In this document: positions 11,043 through 21,334 of the stretch, piece after piece
How positions within the stretch are numbered: the stretch's first letter is position 1
How the letters are laid out: every line of letters begins with the position of its first letter
Source: Plantago ovata
Lineage: Eukaryota; Streptophyta; Magnoliopsida; Lamiales; Plantaginaceae
Direction of reading: 5' to 3'
DNA length: 64,000 bases
NCBI GenBank assembly: GCA_028274465.1
Contig: CM051455.1
Location: forward strand, 100,686,942-100,750,941
Notes under the pieces: model-generated
The model's database searches: none
Seen by the model: the letters and a program-made list of their open reading frames with translations, nothing else
Told to the model about the DNA's origin: nothing
Translations under genes and position numbers: made by a program

Positions 11043-11821
11043 TGATGAGTCGTTTTTTTTTCACCAATTAAATTTGTTTAAAAGCCAAAGAACACTTATC
11101 ACTACACAAATCAGAGTGCAATGGCAAGTTGTCCCCGAGTGTCATGCTCTCGGGACCTAACGTGGCTTTGTTTGAGGTTTTTGTATGCTATTTCAGTCAA
11201 CGAGTTCAAAGTGGTTTTTGAAAATGGTTTTAGACCACAACAAACTAGAATCGAATTTGTTTGTAATCAAAGATGGAAAATGGTTGGTGGTAGAAAGCGA
11301 ATTAACATGTATGGATTACGAATATGCTCACAAGTTCAGTGCGAAAACCTTCGACTAAGTCTGCTAAGCAACCGTCTAGGGAACTTTCAAGACACACATC
11401 ATAAAAGATCGGTATCAATACTTTAGAGGTGCTTGTCACTAACACCATTTATCTAGCATGCTGCAAATCACAAACATACAATCCTATGGCTTTCATTGAC
11501 CAAGAGATTGTCACGATTCTCTAATTCGAAAATGTTCTATAGGCAACTATGAATCTATCAAGCAATTTGCAGCAAGATTGAATCACAATCTCATGTAAGC
11601 ACAAACATAATCCAAAACATGCATATTCCACATTCTACCACCAACACAAAAGATATAGCTACTCATATTCAATAACGTAAACATCATTTCATATTAATTG
11701 TTACAGAAAGATATTTGATCAAACTACTAGACAAGAGATTGATACAAGTTACCACCAAAGTTGGTACTATTCGGTGGAATTGATGAAAAAACCTCTCCGT
11801 AGATGAAAATATCATGCAATC
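11043..11821 (-). repeat. G2 3' LTR, left segment
   Basis: First ~780 bp of the left G2 LTR, matching 25202-25990. Interrupted at 11822 by Sirevirus A; the last five bases CAATC are that insertion's target duplication. Confidence 0.9.
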
Positions 11822-12314
11822 TGTTAGGAAACTTGTAATTTTGATGAGCAATTAACCATGCTAAATTAAGGAAAGTCCAGTAACTAGTACTCTTAAGGTC
11901 CATAGGAATTTAGAATTTTAAGGACATTGTAAAAGAGGAACGTTTGCTGAAGACTTAGATTAGGTGCTAGATAGGTTGGTTTTTACCGCTTATGATGTAT
12001 CTTATTTTCTGAAAAGAAAATAACCTATTGAAGCATTTGTTGACGATGTACTTTGTTTTTACAAACAAACTATTGAAGTATTTAGAAACCACTCAGAATC
12101 TTGAAGAAAATTGAAGATCTGAAGACTTGAAGAATTCGAAGATCTGAAGACTAGAAGATTACTGAAGACTGGTATCTACAAAGGCACGTGTTGCTCAGAA
12201 AGTGGAAACTTCAGCAACAGCATTGCATAAGTGAAAATCTGAAAGACAGAGTAGGTTGTGCTTGCTGAAACTGAGACAGACCACTTGTTGATGGAACATA
12301 TGTGACCTCTTGCT
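11822..12314 (+). repeat. Sirevirus A 5' LTR (first 493 bp)
   Basis: Identical to the start of the LTR at 19160 apart from six transitions. Ends in the scaffold gap before the TATA box. Confidence 0.95.
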
Positions 12315-12414
12315 NNNNNNNNNNNNNNNNNNNNNNNNNNNNNNNNNNNNNNNNNNNNNNNNNNNNNNNNNNNNNNNNNNNNNNNNNNNNNNNNNNNNNN
12401 NNNNNNNNNNNNNN
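12315..12414. other. Scaffold gap of 100 N
   Basis: Fixed-size gap. By comparison with Sirevirus B it hides about 1.1 kb of LTR, the primer site, gag and most of pol, so the real distance is probably near 6-7 kb. The CAATC duplication on both flanks of element A shows that order and orientation across this gap are right. Confidence 0.95.
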
Positions 12415-12658
12415 GAAAACACCAATCTTTTGTGATAATACAAGTGCTATTGCAACAAGCAAAATCCTAAGTTTCACTCAGGACTAAGCACATTGATATT
12501 AGACATCATTTCATTAGAGATCATGTAGAAAAAGGAGATATTGAGGTTGTGAAAGTAGGCACTGAGATCAGCTTGCTGACATCTTTACCAAGCCCCTACC
12601 AGATAATAGGTTCGCAATGCTAAGGTATAACCTTGGATTGATTGAACTACCTCAATAA
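12415..12658 (+). pseudogene. Sirevirus A pol C-terminus (RNase H end)
   Basis: The last ~80 codons of Copia RNase H, beginning TPIFCDNTSAIA and ending LIELPQ before TAA at 12656-12658. Single-base deletions at about 12470 and 12575 break the frame. Matches 53646-53874 of Sirevirus B. Confidence 0.85.
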
Positions 12659-12677
12659 AGGATACACTTGGCAGAAT

Positions 12678-13029
12678 GCTGAAACAGGTATTCAGCAAGC
12701 CAAAGTATTCTTACTTAAAACTCATCTACTAATTTCTCCTAAGAAATGATAAGTCACTACATGTTTGCTGAAACAGGCATTCAGCAAGTAATTCCTTCAA
12801 AACGGGTATTTGTTAGGAAACTTGATCACTTGCTGAGACAGGCACTCAGTAAGAGAAGACTTAAGGATTGCTGAAACAGGCATTCAGACAATCAAAGATA
12901 CTGAAACAGGTATTCAAGTATCAAGGGAATATTCTGAGACGAGAACTCAGAAAAAGAGCTAAGCTCATCTCTCAGATTTTACCAAAGGATATCTCAAGTA
13001 CAAAAGAATTTACTGATACGGGAAATCAG
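12678..13029 (+). repeat. Array of seven short hairpins after pol
   Basis: Seven imperfect dyads of 17-21 nt at 12678, 12767, 12832, 12870, 12900, 12932 and 13013, e.g. GCTGAAACAGGCATTCAGC: 5-6-bp stems around a conserved ACAGG-type loop. Some arms carry paired changes that keep the stem. The same array is in Sirevirus B (53888-54250). Repeated palindromes in non-coding 3' regions are reported for Sireviruses. A 14-base copy of the LTR start (TGTTAGGAAACTTG) lies inside the array at 12811. Confidence 0.85.
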
Positions 13030-13418
13030 AAATATCTTTTAAACTTAAGAAAATATGAGATATCTAAGTAAGGGGGAACTTTCAGCAAGTATCTAGGTTG
13101 ATAATTCAAACTCGCTGAAAAGATTCTTGTCTATTTCAGCAAGCAATCTATTCCCTTAAAACTCGGTAAAATCAATTTGTGACGTTAATCGGTCACAGAT
13201 AAACTCGTAATAATCATGACATGAAATTCAATCGTGGCCATTGATTAAAAGGAGTTACTATCTAACGGTTAATAAAACAAAGAGAGAGAGTGCTCTGACG
13301 GTTTCAAGTTAGTGGGCCACTACGCATTTAATGCAAAGGCTCCACTAACGCATATGCTTCTCTGTTTTACCCTTGCTGAGAGCTCAAATCGATTGAGTTC
13401 CTCACACATAAGAGACAC

Positions 13419-13426
13419 TATATAAA
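13419..13426 (+). promoter_or_regulatory. TATA box upstream of the extra ORF
   Basis: TATATAAA followed by a 135-base leader to the ATG at 13561. It is conserved in Sirevirus B at about 54626-54633. It could drive a separate transcript for the extra ORF, but this is inference from position and sequence alone. Confidence 0.45.
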
Positions 13427-15624
13427 GAAGGAGTTATAGAAATGACAAATTCTTTAACTCACATTTCCTTTCTCTGCAAATTTTAGCCTGAATCTACTGT
13501 ACCTCCGGTCAAAAAGCAAACTATCTCTTTTCGTACACATTTCTCTGCTCTATAAAAGAAATGGCTCCCAAGAGACAGTCTTCCAAGTCCTCAAAGTCAT
13601 CAAAGGTTGACAGTGCTGAAACACGCACTGCTCCGGTGACTACTCCGGCTACAAACACAACGAAAGTTGTGTTGAAAAACGACCGAATCTCAGAAAAACC
13701 TATGCCTCCGTCATATCTTGACACTGCAAAGTGTGAGATGTTGATGCAATGGGGAGGTTTTGCAAAAGAAAAGTACATTAGGTACTTTTACGAACAAGAA
13801 CTCGATGACGAGAATGAAGAGGCGCTTGAGTTTATCAAGCAGCAAGGCCTCATGAACTTTATATCTGCTCGCACTAAGCAAGTGAGCATGATAGATACTA
13901 TGGAATTCTACAACAATGCAGAAATCCAGTCCCTTACTGATAGTAAAGGAGTCACTGAAAAAGTGATCTTTACTACAGTTCAGAACACGCAAATCGTCCT
14001 GAAATGGACTGATTTAGCGGAGATATTTCAGATTCCAACCACTGGAACTGAAGATGACGTGACTGCCACTGACGAAAAAATTGAAGCTTTCTACAGTGAC
14101 GTCAGAAATGAGAAAATGAAGAAAGGCGAGATTGCTCCCGTGACTTGGACAAAGCACGTTAAGAGAAAGCATCTTTGCCACTCCCTTGGTCTAGTAGCTT
14201 TGCTACTAATAAAAGTTCTTGACTCCCAAGTTGGAGGAATTGACCAAGTAGGCCTGAGAAATGGCCATTGTTGATGCATATCCATGAGAACAAAACAGAA
14301 CTTAACTGGGCTAAGTACATTTTCAACAGGCTTGTTCATTGTGTTACTAAGTTTAAGGTAAAGGTAGAAGACAACAAGGTCTCACCTTCCTTTCCAGTTA
14401 TGTATGGAATCAAGATATGCTACATCCTTGAACATTTCAGGATTCAGCTAAGAAACCCATTGCCAATCAAAAAGTCTGTATGCAATGTGGGAAGATCATT
14501 CTACAAGCAGAATGTACCTAAGACTGCTGGAAAGAAATCAAAGAAGACAACAACTGCAAATGTTGTCAGCACAAGCCAGTAAGAAAGGTATACAACAGCT
14601 GCAGATGTTACCACTCAGCAACTTAGAGATGAAACTGCTGTTGGTGGTGGTAACACAAATGAAACTGCTGTAGATAATCAACAAGGTACGTGTACAACAG
14701 CCGTTGCTGAAAATGCAACTATAGATGCCTCTGGGAAACCGGAGAAATCTAACAAGAAAAGAGGAAAGCTGATGATGACACTCAGACTGCAGCGTCATCA
14801 GCAAACCCCGTACCTAAGAGGAAACGGACCAGCAACACAAGGAAGAAAACACTGGCTCCCAAGTCAGTTCCTGCTGTCCAAGACCTCTTAGACAATTCCC
14901 AGACAAATGCTGAAACGCATTTGCCAGTAGATGTTGCTGAGGTGATTACTGAAACCTATGTTAGCAATGTTGAAGTGTTTGCGGAAGCCTTCAACAATCA
15001 ACTTAATGTTGATACTTCTACTGAGAATAGACCACAAGGCAGTGGAAATGAAATTCCTGCCCAAGTCCCAAATGTCTACATTGTAGATAATTTAGATGAT
15101 CAAACTATGGAACTAGCAAGTGACATTGCTGCTGATCTGCAAAAGCGGCACTTGCTGATGCTGCTGAAAAGATGATTGCTGAACAAGCAACTCATCAAGT
15201 TGCTGAAACCCCGCTTGTTGAAGGACCAGTTGCTGAGACCGCAATGGTTCCAGTTCCAGAAGTTGCTGAAACACAAGAAGCACTATTCAACGACGCATCT
15301 CGTGATGCTGAGAATACTGGCCCAAGTTCACCCAAGACATCAATTGACAAAGTCCAGCTTGTACTGGAAGCAATAAGCCAACAAATGGAGTTGGAGATTG
15401 AAGAATCATCCAACAAATCCATTGATGTCTTCATGACAAGCAGTGAGCTCAAGGGTCAAGATGCTTCTGCTCAACTTGTCATTTCAGAGACAAGGGAGAT
15501 TGCTGAAACCGCACAGCTTTCTCAAATAGAGCAAGACAAGAAGTCTGCTGAAGAACCAGTCCAAGAAGCTGAAGAAACTGTTAATGCTGAGAGGACTGAG
15601 CCACAACCTGTCCTTCTTCAGCAG

Positions 15625-15993
15625 GTAGTTAATTCAACCATCAGTAAAACTTCAATTTCTGAAACCTATTCTTTTGCTAATATTATGTTATCTCTACAGA
15701 CTTCTCAAGATGCAAGTCAGATGGTTGCTGAAGCCTCTGCACCAGAACCAACACTCCCTGCTCAGCAGGTAGTTAATGTTTTTGGTAATAAAACTAAGTT
15801 TGACAGCTTAGTACTTGTATCTAACTCTAATTTATTTCAGGATGAACAAATGGAGGATGCTACTCCAGCTCCGCATGGAATGGAAATTGTACAACATGAG
15901 CTTGCTGACTCTCAACAGGTAATTCATGTTTCAGCTATGAACTCTAAAACAATTCTCCAAACCAATCCTGATCTAAATAATGTTCTTTTTCAG
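15625..15993 (+). other. Three in-frame intron-like segments in extra ORF
   Basis: Segments 15625-15699 (75 nt), 15769-15840 (72 nt) and 15919-15993 (75 nt) each begin CAG|GTA(G/A)TT and end in a T-rich tract plus CAG. All are multiples of three and stay open, so the frame is kept whether or not they are removed. They are spaced by 69 and 78 nt and look like tandem copies of an exon-intron unit. Splicing itself is not shown. Confidence 0.4.
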
Positions 15994-16914
15994 GCTCAAA
16001 AGGAGACCACTGAAGTGGTAATCATCACTGAAGATCATCAAGTAAGTTCTGAGGAACTGTACTTGAACTTCAAAAGAACTACTTTGTCACAAGTTGCTAA
16101 GTCCGTCAGCAACTGGCAAAGATATAGGCGAATGGACTTCTCTGATCTTCACCTTCATCTTTCAAATGAGAAAAAGAGATCTTCTCTGCTGAAGCTCGAA
16201 ACATTTGTCCACTCCATCCTTCCTGAAGAAATGACATATTCTCAGCAAATGAGTTCAAATCTGATTGCTCAAATCAGAGAGAATATGAAGGCAAAATTCA
16301 AGAGTGCCTCTCCAGCTGAACAAGCTGTGATGCTCAAAGGTTCATTTGTACCTGTGGTGGCTGATCCCCACAAAATCAATGAGGAAGAGGAAGTGACAAG
16401 TGTTGCTTTATACAAGCACGTTGAGCTAGTAATTATGACCGATGATGATGAAGAGGAAGAAGATGAGAACATTTCCACTGATCCAAGTGATGATGAAGGG
16501 AAAGATTCCAAGGACAAGAAAGACGATGATGATGACAATCAAGGTCCAAGTCCTGATGCTGGAGGTTGAAACTAACAGTTGCTGAAAATACTCCACAAGA
16601 AAATCAGCAAGCTGAACAACAACAACCTTAGCAAGAATCTCAACCTCCTGCTGCTGCTGCTGAAAATCAAGCACCTGTGCAAGGTGCTGATACTGAAGAA
16701 GAATACGCCAGAAAAAGGGCTGCCTTGAAAAATGGCAAAAGTCCCGTTTCTGATGTCAAGGTTACTGAAGAAAACCTTGATGATGATGATGAACAAGATG
16801 AAGATTACCAACGCGCTCTCCAGGACAGTCTCTTGATCCATGCAAGGCATACGCAGGATCTAGAAATTGGTCAATCTTCAGGAGTAAGATCAAAGGAAGT
16901 CCCCTCCCTTCCAT

Positions 16915-17180
16915 TTACTACTGGCGAAACTCCAGTTATTGAGTCTCAAACGTTGCCTTCAGCAACTACTCAATTAAAACTAACTACTGGCGAAACTCCA
17001 GTTATTGAGTCTCAACGTTGCCTTCAGCAACTACTCAATTAAAACTAACCACTGGCGAAACTCCAGTTATTGAGTCTCAAACGTTGCCTTCAGCAACTAC
17101 TCAATTAAAACTAACTACTAGTGAAACTCCAATTGTTGAGTCTGAAGCGTTGCCATCAGCAACCACTCAACAAAAAGGAA
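16915..17180 (+). repeat. 66-bp coding minisatellite, four copies
   Basis: Four tandem copies encoding TTGETPVIESQTLPSATTQ-type units of 22 residues. The second copy carries a one-base deletion that shifts the frame; the fourth is diverged. Confidence 0.9.
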
Positions 17181-19144
17181 GTGAAGCTGCTGACTTAGGT
17201 TCTAAAGTTGCTGAACTTGATGAATCTGAGGATGACGACTACTTGTCAGAAAATGAGGATGAACAATCCAAGCGAGACCCCAAAGTCATTCAGATTCCTC
17301 CTCCTGATTACATCAGTGATAAAGATGATTCCTTAAGAGCCGAATTGCTATTACAGGATGATCAGTTTGCTTCCGAACTAAAAGTTCATTCCTTGACACC
17401 ACATCTAGTGTCGTTCCCAAGAGTTGAGGAGTTTACTCCTAGAATTTTGGCACTGAAGAAAGTCCATGATGCCTGCAAAGCTGAAGATGAGGCATTGCTT
17501 GCTGAGAGCCCACTTGACTTTGGAAAAATATTGGCTACAGTGCTGAGACGCACTACTACTTTGACAATAGCTCAGAAAGATATCAGTCTTTACCACAAGA
17601 GCTATGAAGAAGATGTAACTCAGGCCCTCAAGCTAGCAAAGAATGCTCTCGTGAAGGCTCAGACTTTCATGGATGAGAAGGCCGCAACAGAGAAAAGACA
17701 TGAAGAGAACATGATGAGTATTCAAAGAGAGTTGTCAAAAATGACTTCTGATCATCATGAAGTATAATAGTTTAAGCACTCTTGCTGAAAATGGCAATGA
17801 GTTATATTCTCTGCACATCACTCCGATGTTGCAATCCATGTCTAAGGGGGAAAAGAAAAGTACCAGAAAAAGAAACCGAACCCCTCCTGCTGTTGGTGAG
17901 CCACTGCCCATAGAATCGCTTGCTGAAAAAGAGAAAAGTTCTAAAAGGCAAGCAAAATCTGAGTTGAATTCAGCAAGTACCAAAAAGAGAAAAACCACTG
18001 CTGAAACTCAAGATTTTTGCCATACTGAAAGTCATCACAATCTGAATGAAGATGATGACAATCAAACAATAGCTCAAGCTATAAGAGCTAGACCCTTAAC
18101 AGCCTTGACTCCGTCTGGCCACTCAAAGCATTTCTCGTCTGACTCTTCAGCAAGAGATCAAGACAATGCTAAAACAAGAAGAAGAAGGCAAAGACAGGAA
18201 GAAAAGAGGCTGGCCAGCATTGCTATTGGCTCCGGCATCGAATACACAAAGACCAGCAATGAAGAAACCACTCAGAATGTAATCAGAAACATTCATGGTT
18301 GCTGGATCTTAAAGCTGGAAGACTTGCTGGTGAATGAGTTCTTTCCTACAGCCATATTGAATCAAATGTTCAAATGGATTGAACTCAAAGTCGAGAGAAA
18401 TCAAAGGGAAGAATCCCTTCCAAGAAATATTGCTGGGAGATGGTTGAATCTTGAGGTCTCACTAAAAAGAATTGCCATTGGCAAAACTTATAGACAAGAA
18501 CCAAATCTGATCAAACCACCTGGCATTGCTTACTACTCTGACCCAGTAACAAAGAAAACAAAGAAGAGACTTGGATTGATTCCTTATGAGTACTTCTATA
18601 TCACTGCTAAGGATCAAGAAGAAGATCTTCTCTGGCTAAGAAAGATTCATCCGAAAAGCATTTCAGATACACAGCTTCTCCATGCCAGCAATTGGGGCAT
18701 GCATTTGTGGGTGACTAACTACATGGAAATGAATGCTGAAAAGCATCATCATACTGCCTGCAAAAATGCAAGAATTCTTCAACTACAAGTCCGTAGGCTT
18801 CTGGAAAACTACGAAAAGGACTGTGTTGAATTTACTGCACTTGCTGAGAAGAGTGTAAGAGAGATTTTGAGAAAATCTTCTGGAAGAGTTTAACTCTCTG
18901 TAATAGTTTTTGTTAAAGTCTTTGATTGCTAATTCTGTTTAAAGTTATCTCTGCTACTTCTTGTAAACTTCTAAAAGATAACTATCAACAATGAAGCTTT
19001 TGACTCTTATTGGTTTTTGATTATGCAATTTACTTATGCTTACTGTTTAATTATGCAAGTATGCTTGCATTAATCAACTGATTTATTCAACATCAGAAAC
19101 CTCTAAAAGGGTAACAATTAATTTAGCCATGGATTGCTAACATC

Positions 19145-19159
19145 AAAAAGGGGGAAATT
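19145..19159 (+). other. Sirevirus A polypurine tract
   Basis: AAAAAGGGGGAAATT directly before the 3' LTR: the plus-strand DNA primer site for reverse transcription. Confidence 0.9.
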
Positions 19160-20761
19160 TGTTAGGAAACTTGTAATTTTGATGAGCAATTAACCATGCT
19201 AAATTAAGGAAAGTCCAGTAACTAGTACTCTTAAGGTCCATAGGAATTTAGAATTTTAAGGACATTGTAAAAGAGGAACGTTTACTGAAGACTTAGATTA
19301 GGTGCTAGATAGGTTGGTTTTTACCGCTTATGATGTATCTTATTTTCTGAAAAGAAAATAACCTATTGAAGCATTTGCTGACGATGTACTTTGTTTTTAC
19401 AAACAAACTATTGAAGCATTTAGAAACCACTCAGAATCTTGAAGAAAATTGAAGATCTGAAGACTTGAAGAATTCGAAGATCTGAAGACTAGAAGATTAC
19501 TGAAGACTGGTATCTACAAAGGCACGTGTTGCTCAGAAAATGGAAACTTCAGCAACAGCATTGCATAAGTGAAAATCTGAAAGACAGAGTAGGTTGTGCT
19601 TGCTGAAACTGAGACAGGCCACTTGCTGATGGAACATATGTGACCTCTTGCTGAAAGTACTTACATTTGCGCTCCAATGTTACTATTTGAATTCTATTCA
19701 AATAAGCATTAAATGCAAAGCTTACACGCGAAGGACATGAAGACTAGAAGACAAACAAAGACGCTGCTGAAAGTACAAAAGCAAAATAGTGACATCTTAA
19801 GGATCAAACGCCTTGGAATTTAAAATTCAAACAGCTCCTTATTTCACTATAAATAGAGGTCATCCGGCGAAGAGTTGAAGTGTGTCAACAACGTAATCAA
19901 ACTCTCACTTGTGCTTAAACTCACATACCTTCAAACTCTCTATACTGCCATTGATCCGTTCCAAGACTTAAAGCTTGAGAAAGCTACTTGTGAAGAAGTA
20001 GAATTTACACGACTAAGAAATTAGTTAAGTGTTCTTTCTTTCTTTCGAACAAGAACAAGTCTTGACACCAGAAACAATCTAACTTGTCTACTGCAAAGTA
20101 TTCAAAGTTGTGTTTCTTAGATTACTTGTTGTAACTGAATAAGTTATAATTAAGTTATCTCACCCCAAAACTCTCTAACTGAAAATACACCCTTTCAGGC
20201 GTGATATTCAGGGGGAACTTAATCGAGCATAGTTTTGCTGATTAAAAGTACCAAGTTTGGTGGAGAACAAGGTTGAGTTCTCTAGATTAGGTTGGAGACG
20301 AAGCAAGTGTGCTTTGGTTTCGGTTTGAATCGCTCTAGATAGGAGATTGTAAGGAACCTCAATCATATCTTAGTGGATTCAGTCCTAGAAAGGACAAAGT
20401 GGATTAGTTGAGAGATTACGCCACTCTCAGATACCACTATAAAAGTGTTTGTGTGATTTACTTACTGTATTTAGTTTTCAGCAAATCATATCTGTCTGTA
20501 CACAGTCACTCACATCACTTGCTGAAACCTTCATTTACTGAAAGAGCACTTATTGTATCAAAAACTTCCGCTCTCTGAATTTAAGTATCAGCAAACCTAG
20601 TTACTGAAAAGTAACTTACGCTTGCTGAGAAAGTTAAGTATCAGCAAACTCATTACTGAAAAGTAATAAGCACTTGCTGAGAAAGTTTTAAACGACGAAA
20701 GTTTGAAAAGACTATTCACCCCCCCCCTCTGGTCTTTTCTTGTTGTTTAAAGGGACCAACA
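19160..20761 (+). repeat. Sirevirus A 3' LTR
   Basis: Complete 1,602-bp LTR, TGTTAGGAAAC...GGGACCAACA. TATA box TATAAATA at 19848-19855. It is crowded with TTGCTGA and its complement TCAGCAA, especially over the last 300 bp, and has a C10 run near 20720. Strongly similar to the LTR of Sirevirus B (46368-47970). Confidence 0.95.
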
Positions 20762-20766
20762 CAATC

Positions 20767-21334
20767 CTATGACCAAATCTTCAATCCAATTGTGAATTAC
20801 AATGCAAATCTGAGTTCTAGGGTGAAAATTGGGGCCAAAAGCTCTCCAAAGTTCAAATGCTCAAGTCTGAATGCCAAAATGTAATTGAAAAATTGAGTTT
20901 AAAGGACAGAATCTGATTCTGTAACCGACGCCAAGCGGACCGCTTGGCACTCTTTGGAAATTCTCTGTTCCCAGACGGACATCTTGGCTGCTGGAAGCGG
21001 ACCACTTGCTCTGTGGGACAGATTTTCACTTGGAAATTCAATCCTTTGCCCACGAACGGCCTTCAAATGCCTTGGACTCGTCCTTCTAAACACTTATTGG
21101 GGCTCGGACACTCACGAACAAAGCCACGGAGGTCGAGGAACTTCAACGGGACCATTTTCCATCAAAAATGCTCGTTTTTAGCTCCAAAAACACCGTTTCG
21201 TACCTAATTGCCTAAAAATGCAGAAAACACAGAACGTGGCACTATTCTACAAAACTAACCAAAATACTAAGCAAAAAGACAGCAAAAGTAGGTAAAAAAG
21301 ACAAGATGAACGCGTAAAAAAAATACGTTCATCA
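20767..21334 (-). repeat. G2 3' LTR, right segment
   Basis: Continuation of the left G2 LTR after Sirevirus A. It carries one copy of the palindrome CCAAGCGGACCGCTTGG (20931-20947) where the other LTR has three. Ends ACGTTCATCA at 21334. Confidence 0.9.

Larger units (their letters stand above)
13561..18896 (+). pseudogene. Sirevirus A extra (env-like) ORF, frameshifted
   Basis: Long ORF downstream of pol, the position of the env-like gene in Sireviruses. It starts MAPKRQSSKSSKSSKV at 13561 and ends ILRKSSGRV at 18893. It is now broken into open segments 13561-14274, 14268-14582, 14921-15175, 15172-16569, 16677-17042, 17018-17767 and 17757-18893. The N-terminal region (to about 14520) is a globular domain with NWAKYIFNRL, reminiscent of the plant transposon-protein domain of env-like ORFs. 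The middle is acidic and low-complexity, rich in AET and AEQ. The C-terminal ~200 residues are again globular and basic. One hydrophobic stretch (LGLVALLLIKVL) is short. No signal peptide or clear membrane anchor is seen, so an envelope role is unproven. Confidence 0.7.
11822..20761 (+). mobile_element. Sirevirus-like Copia element A (internal gap)
   Basis: Plus-strand Copia element with LTRs TGTTAGGAAAC...GGGACCAACA, flanked by CAATC (11817-11821 and 20762-20766). The empty site is visible in the other G2 LTR near 25960. Parts present: 493 bp of the 5' LTR, a 100-N gap hiding gag and most of pol, the pol end, a hairpin-rich spacer, a long extra ORF, a polypurine tract and a full 3' LTR. The visible 5' LTR differs from the 3' LTR at six of 493 positions, all transitions, which suggests a fairly recent insertion followed by methylation-type decay. 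Confidence 0.9.

Noticed and set aside
12195..12487. Open frames running across the N block
   Set aside because: They exist only because unknown bases were translated as X; same for 55532-55717.
16269..16674. Serine-rich and other minus-strand frames
   Set aside because: Antisense shadows of the acidic low-complexity part of the Sirevirus extra ORF.
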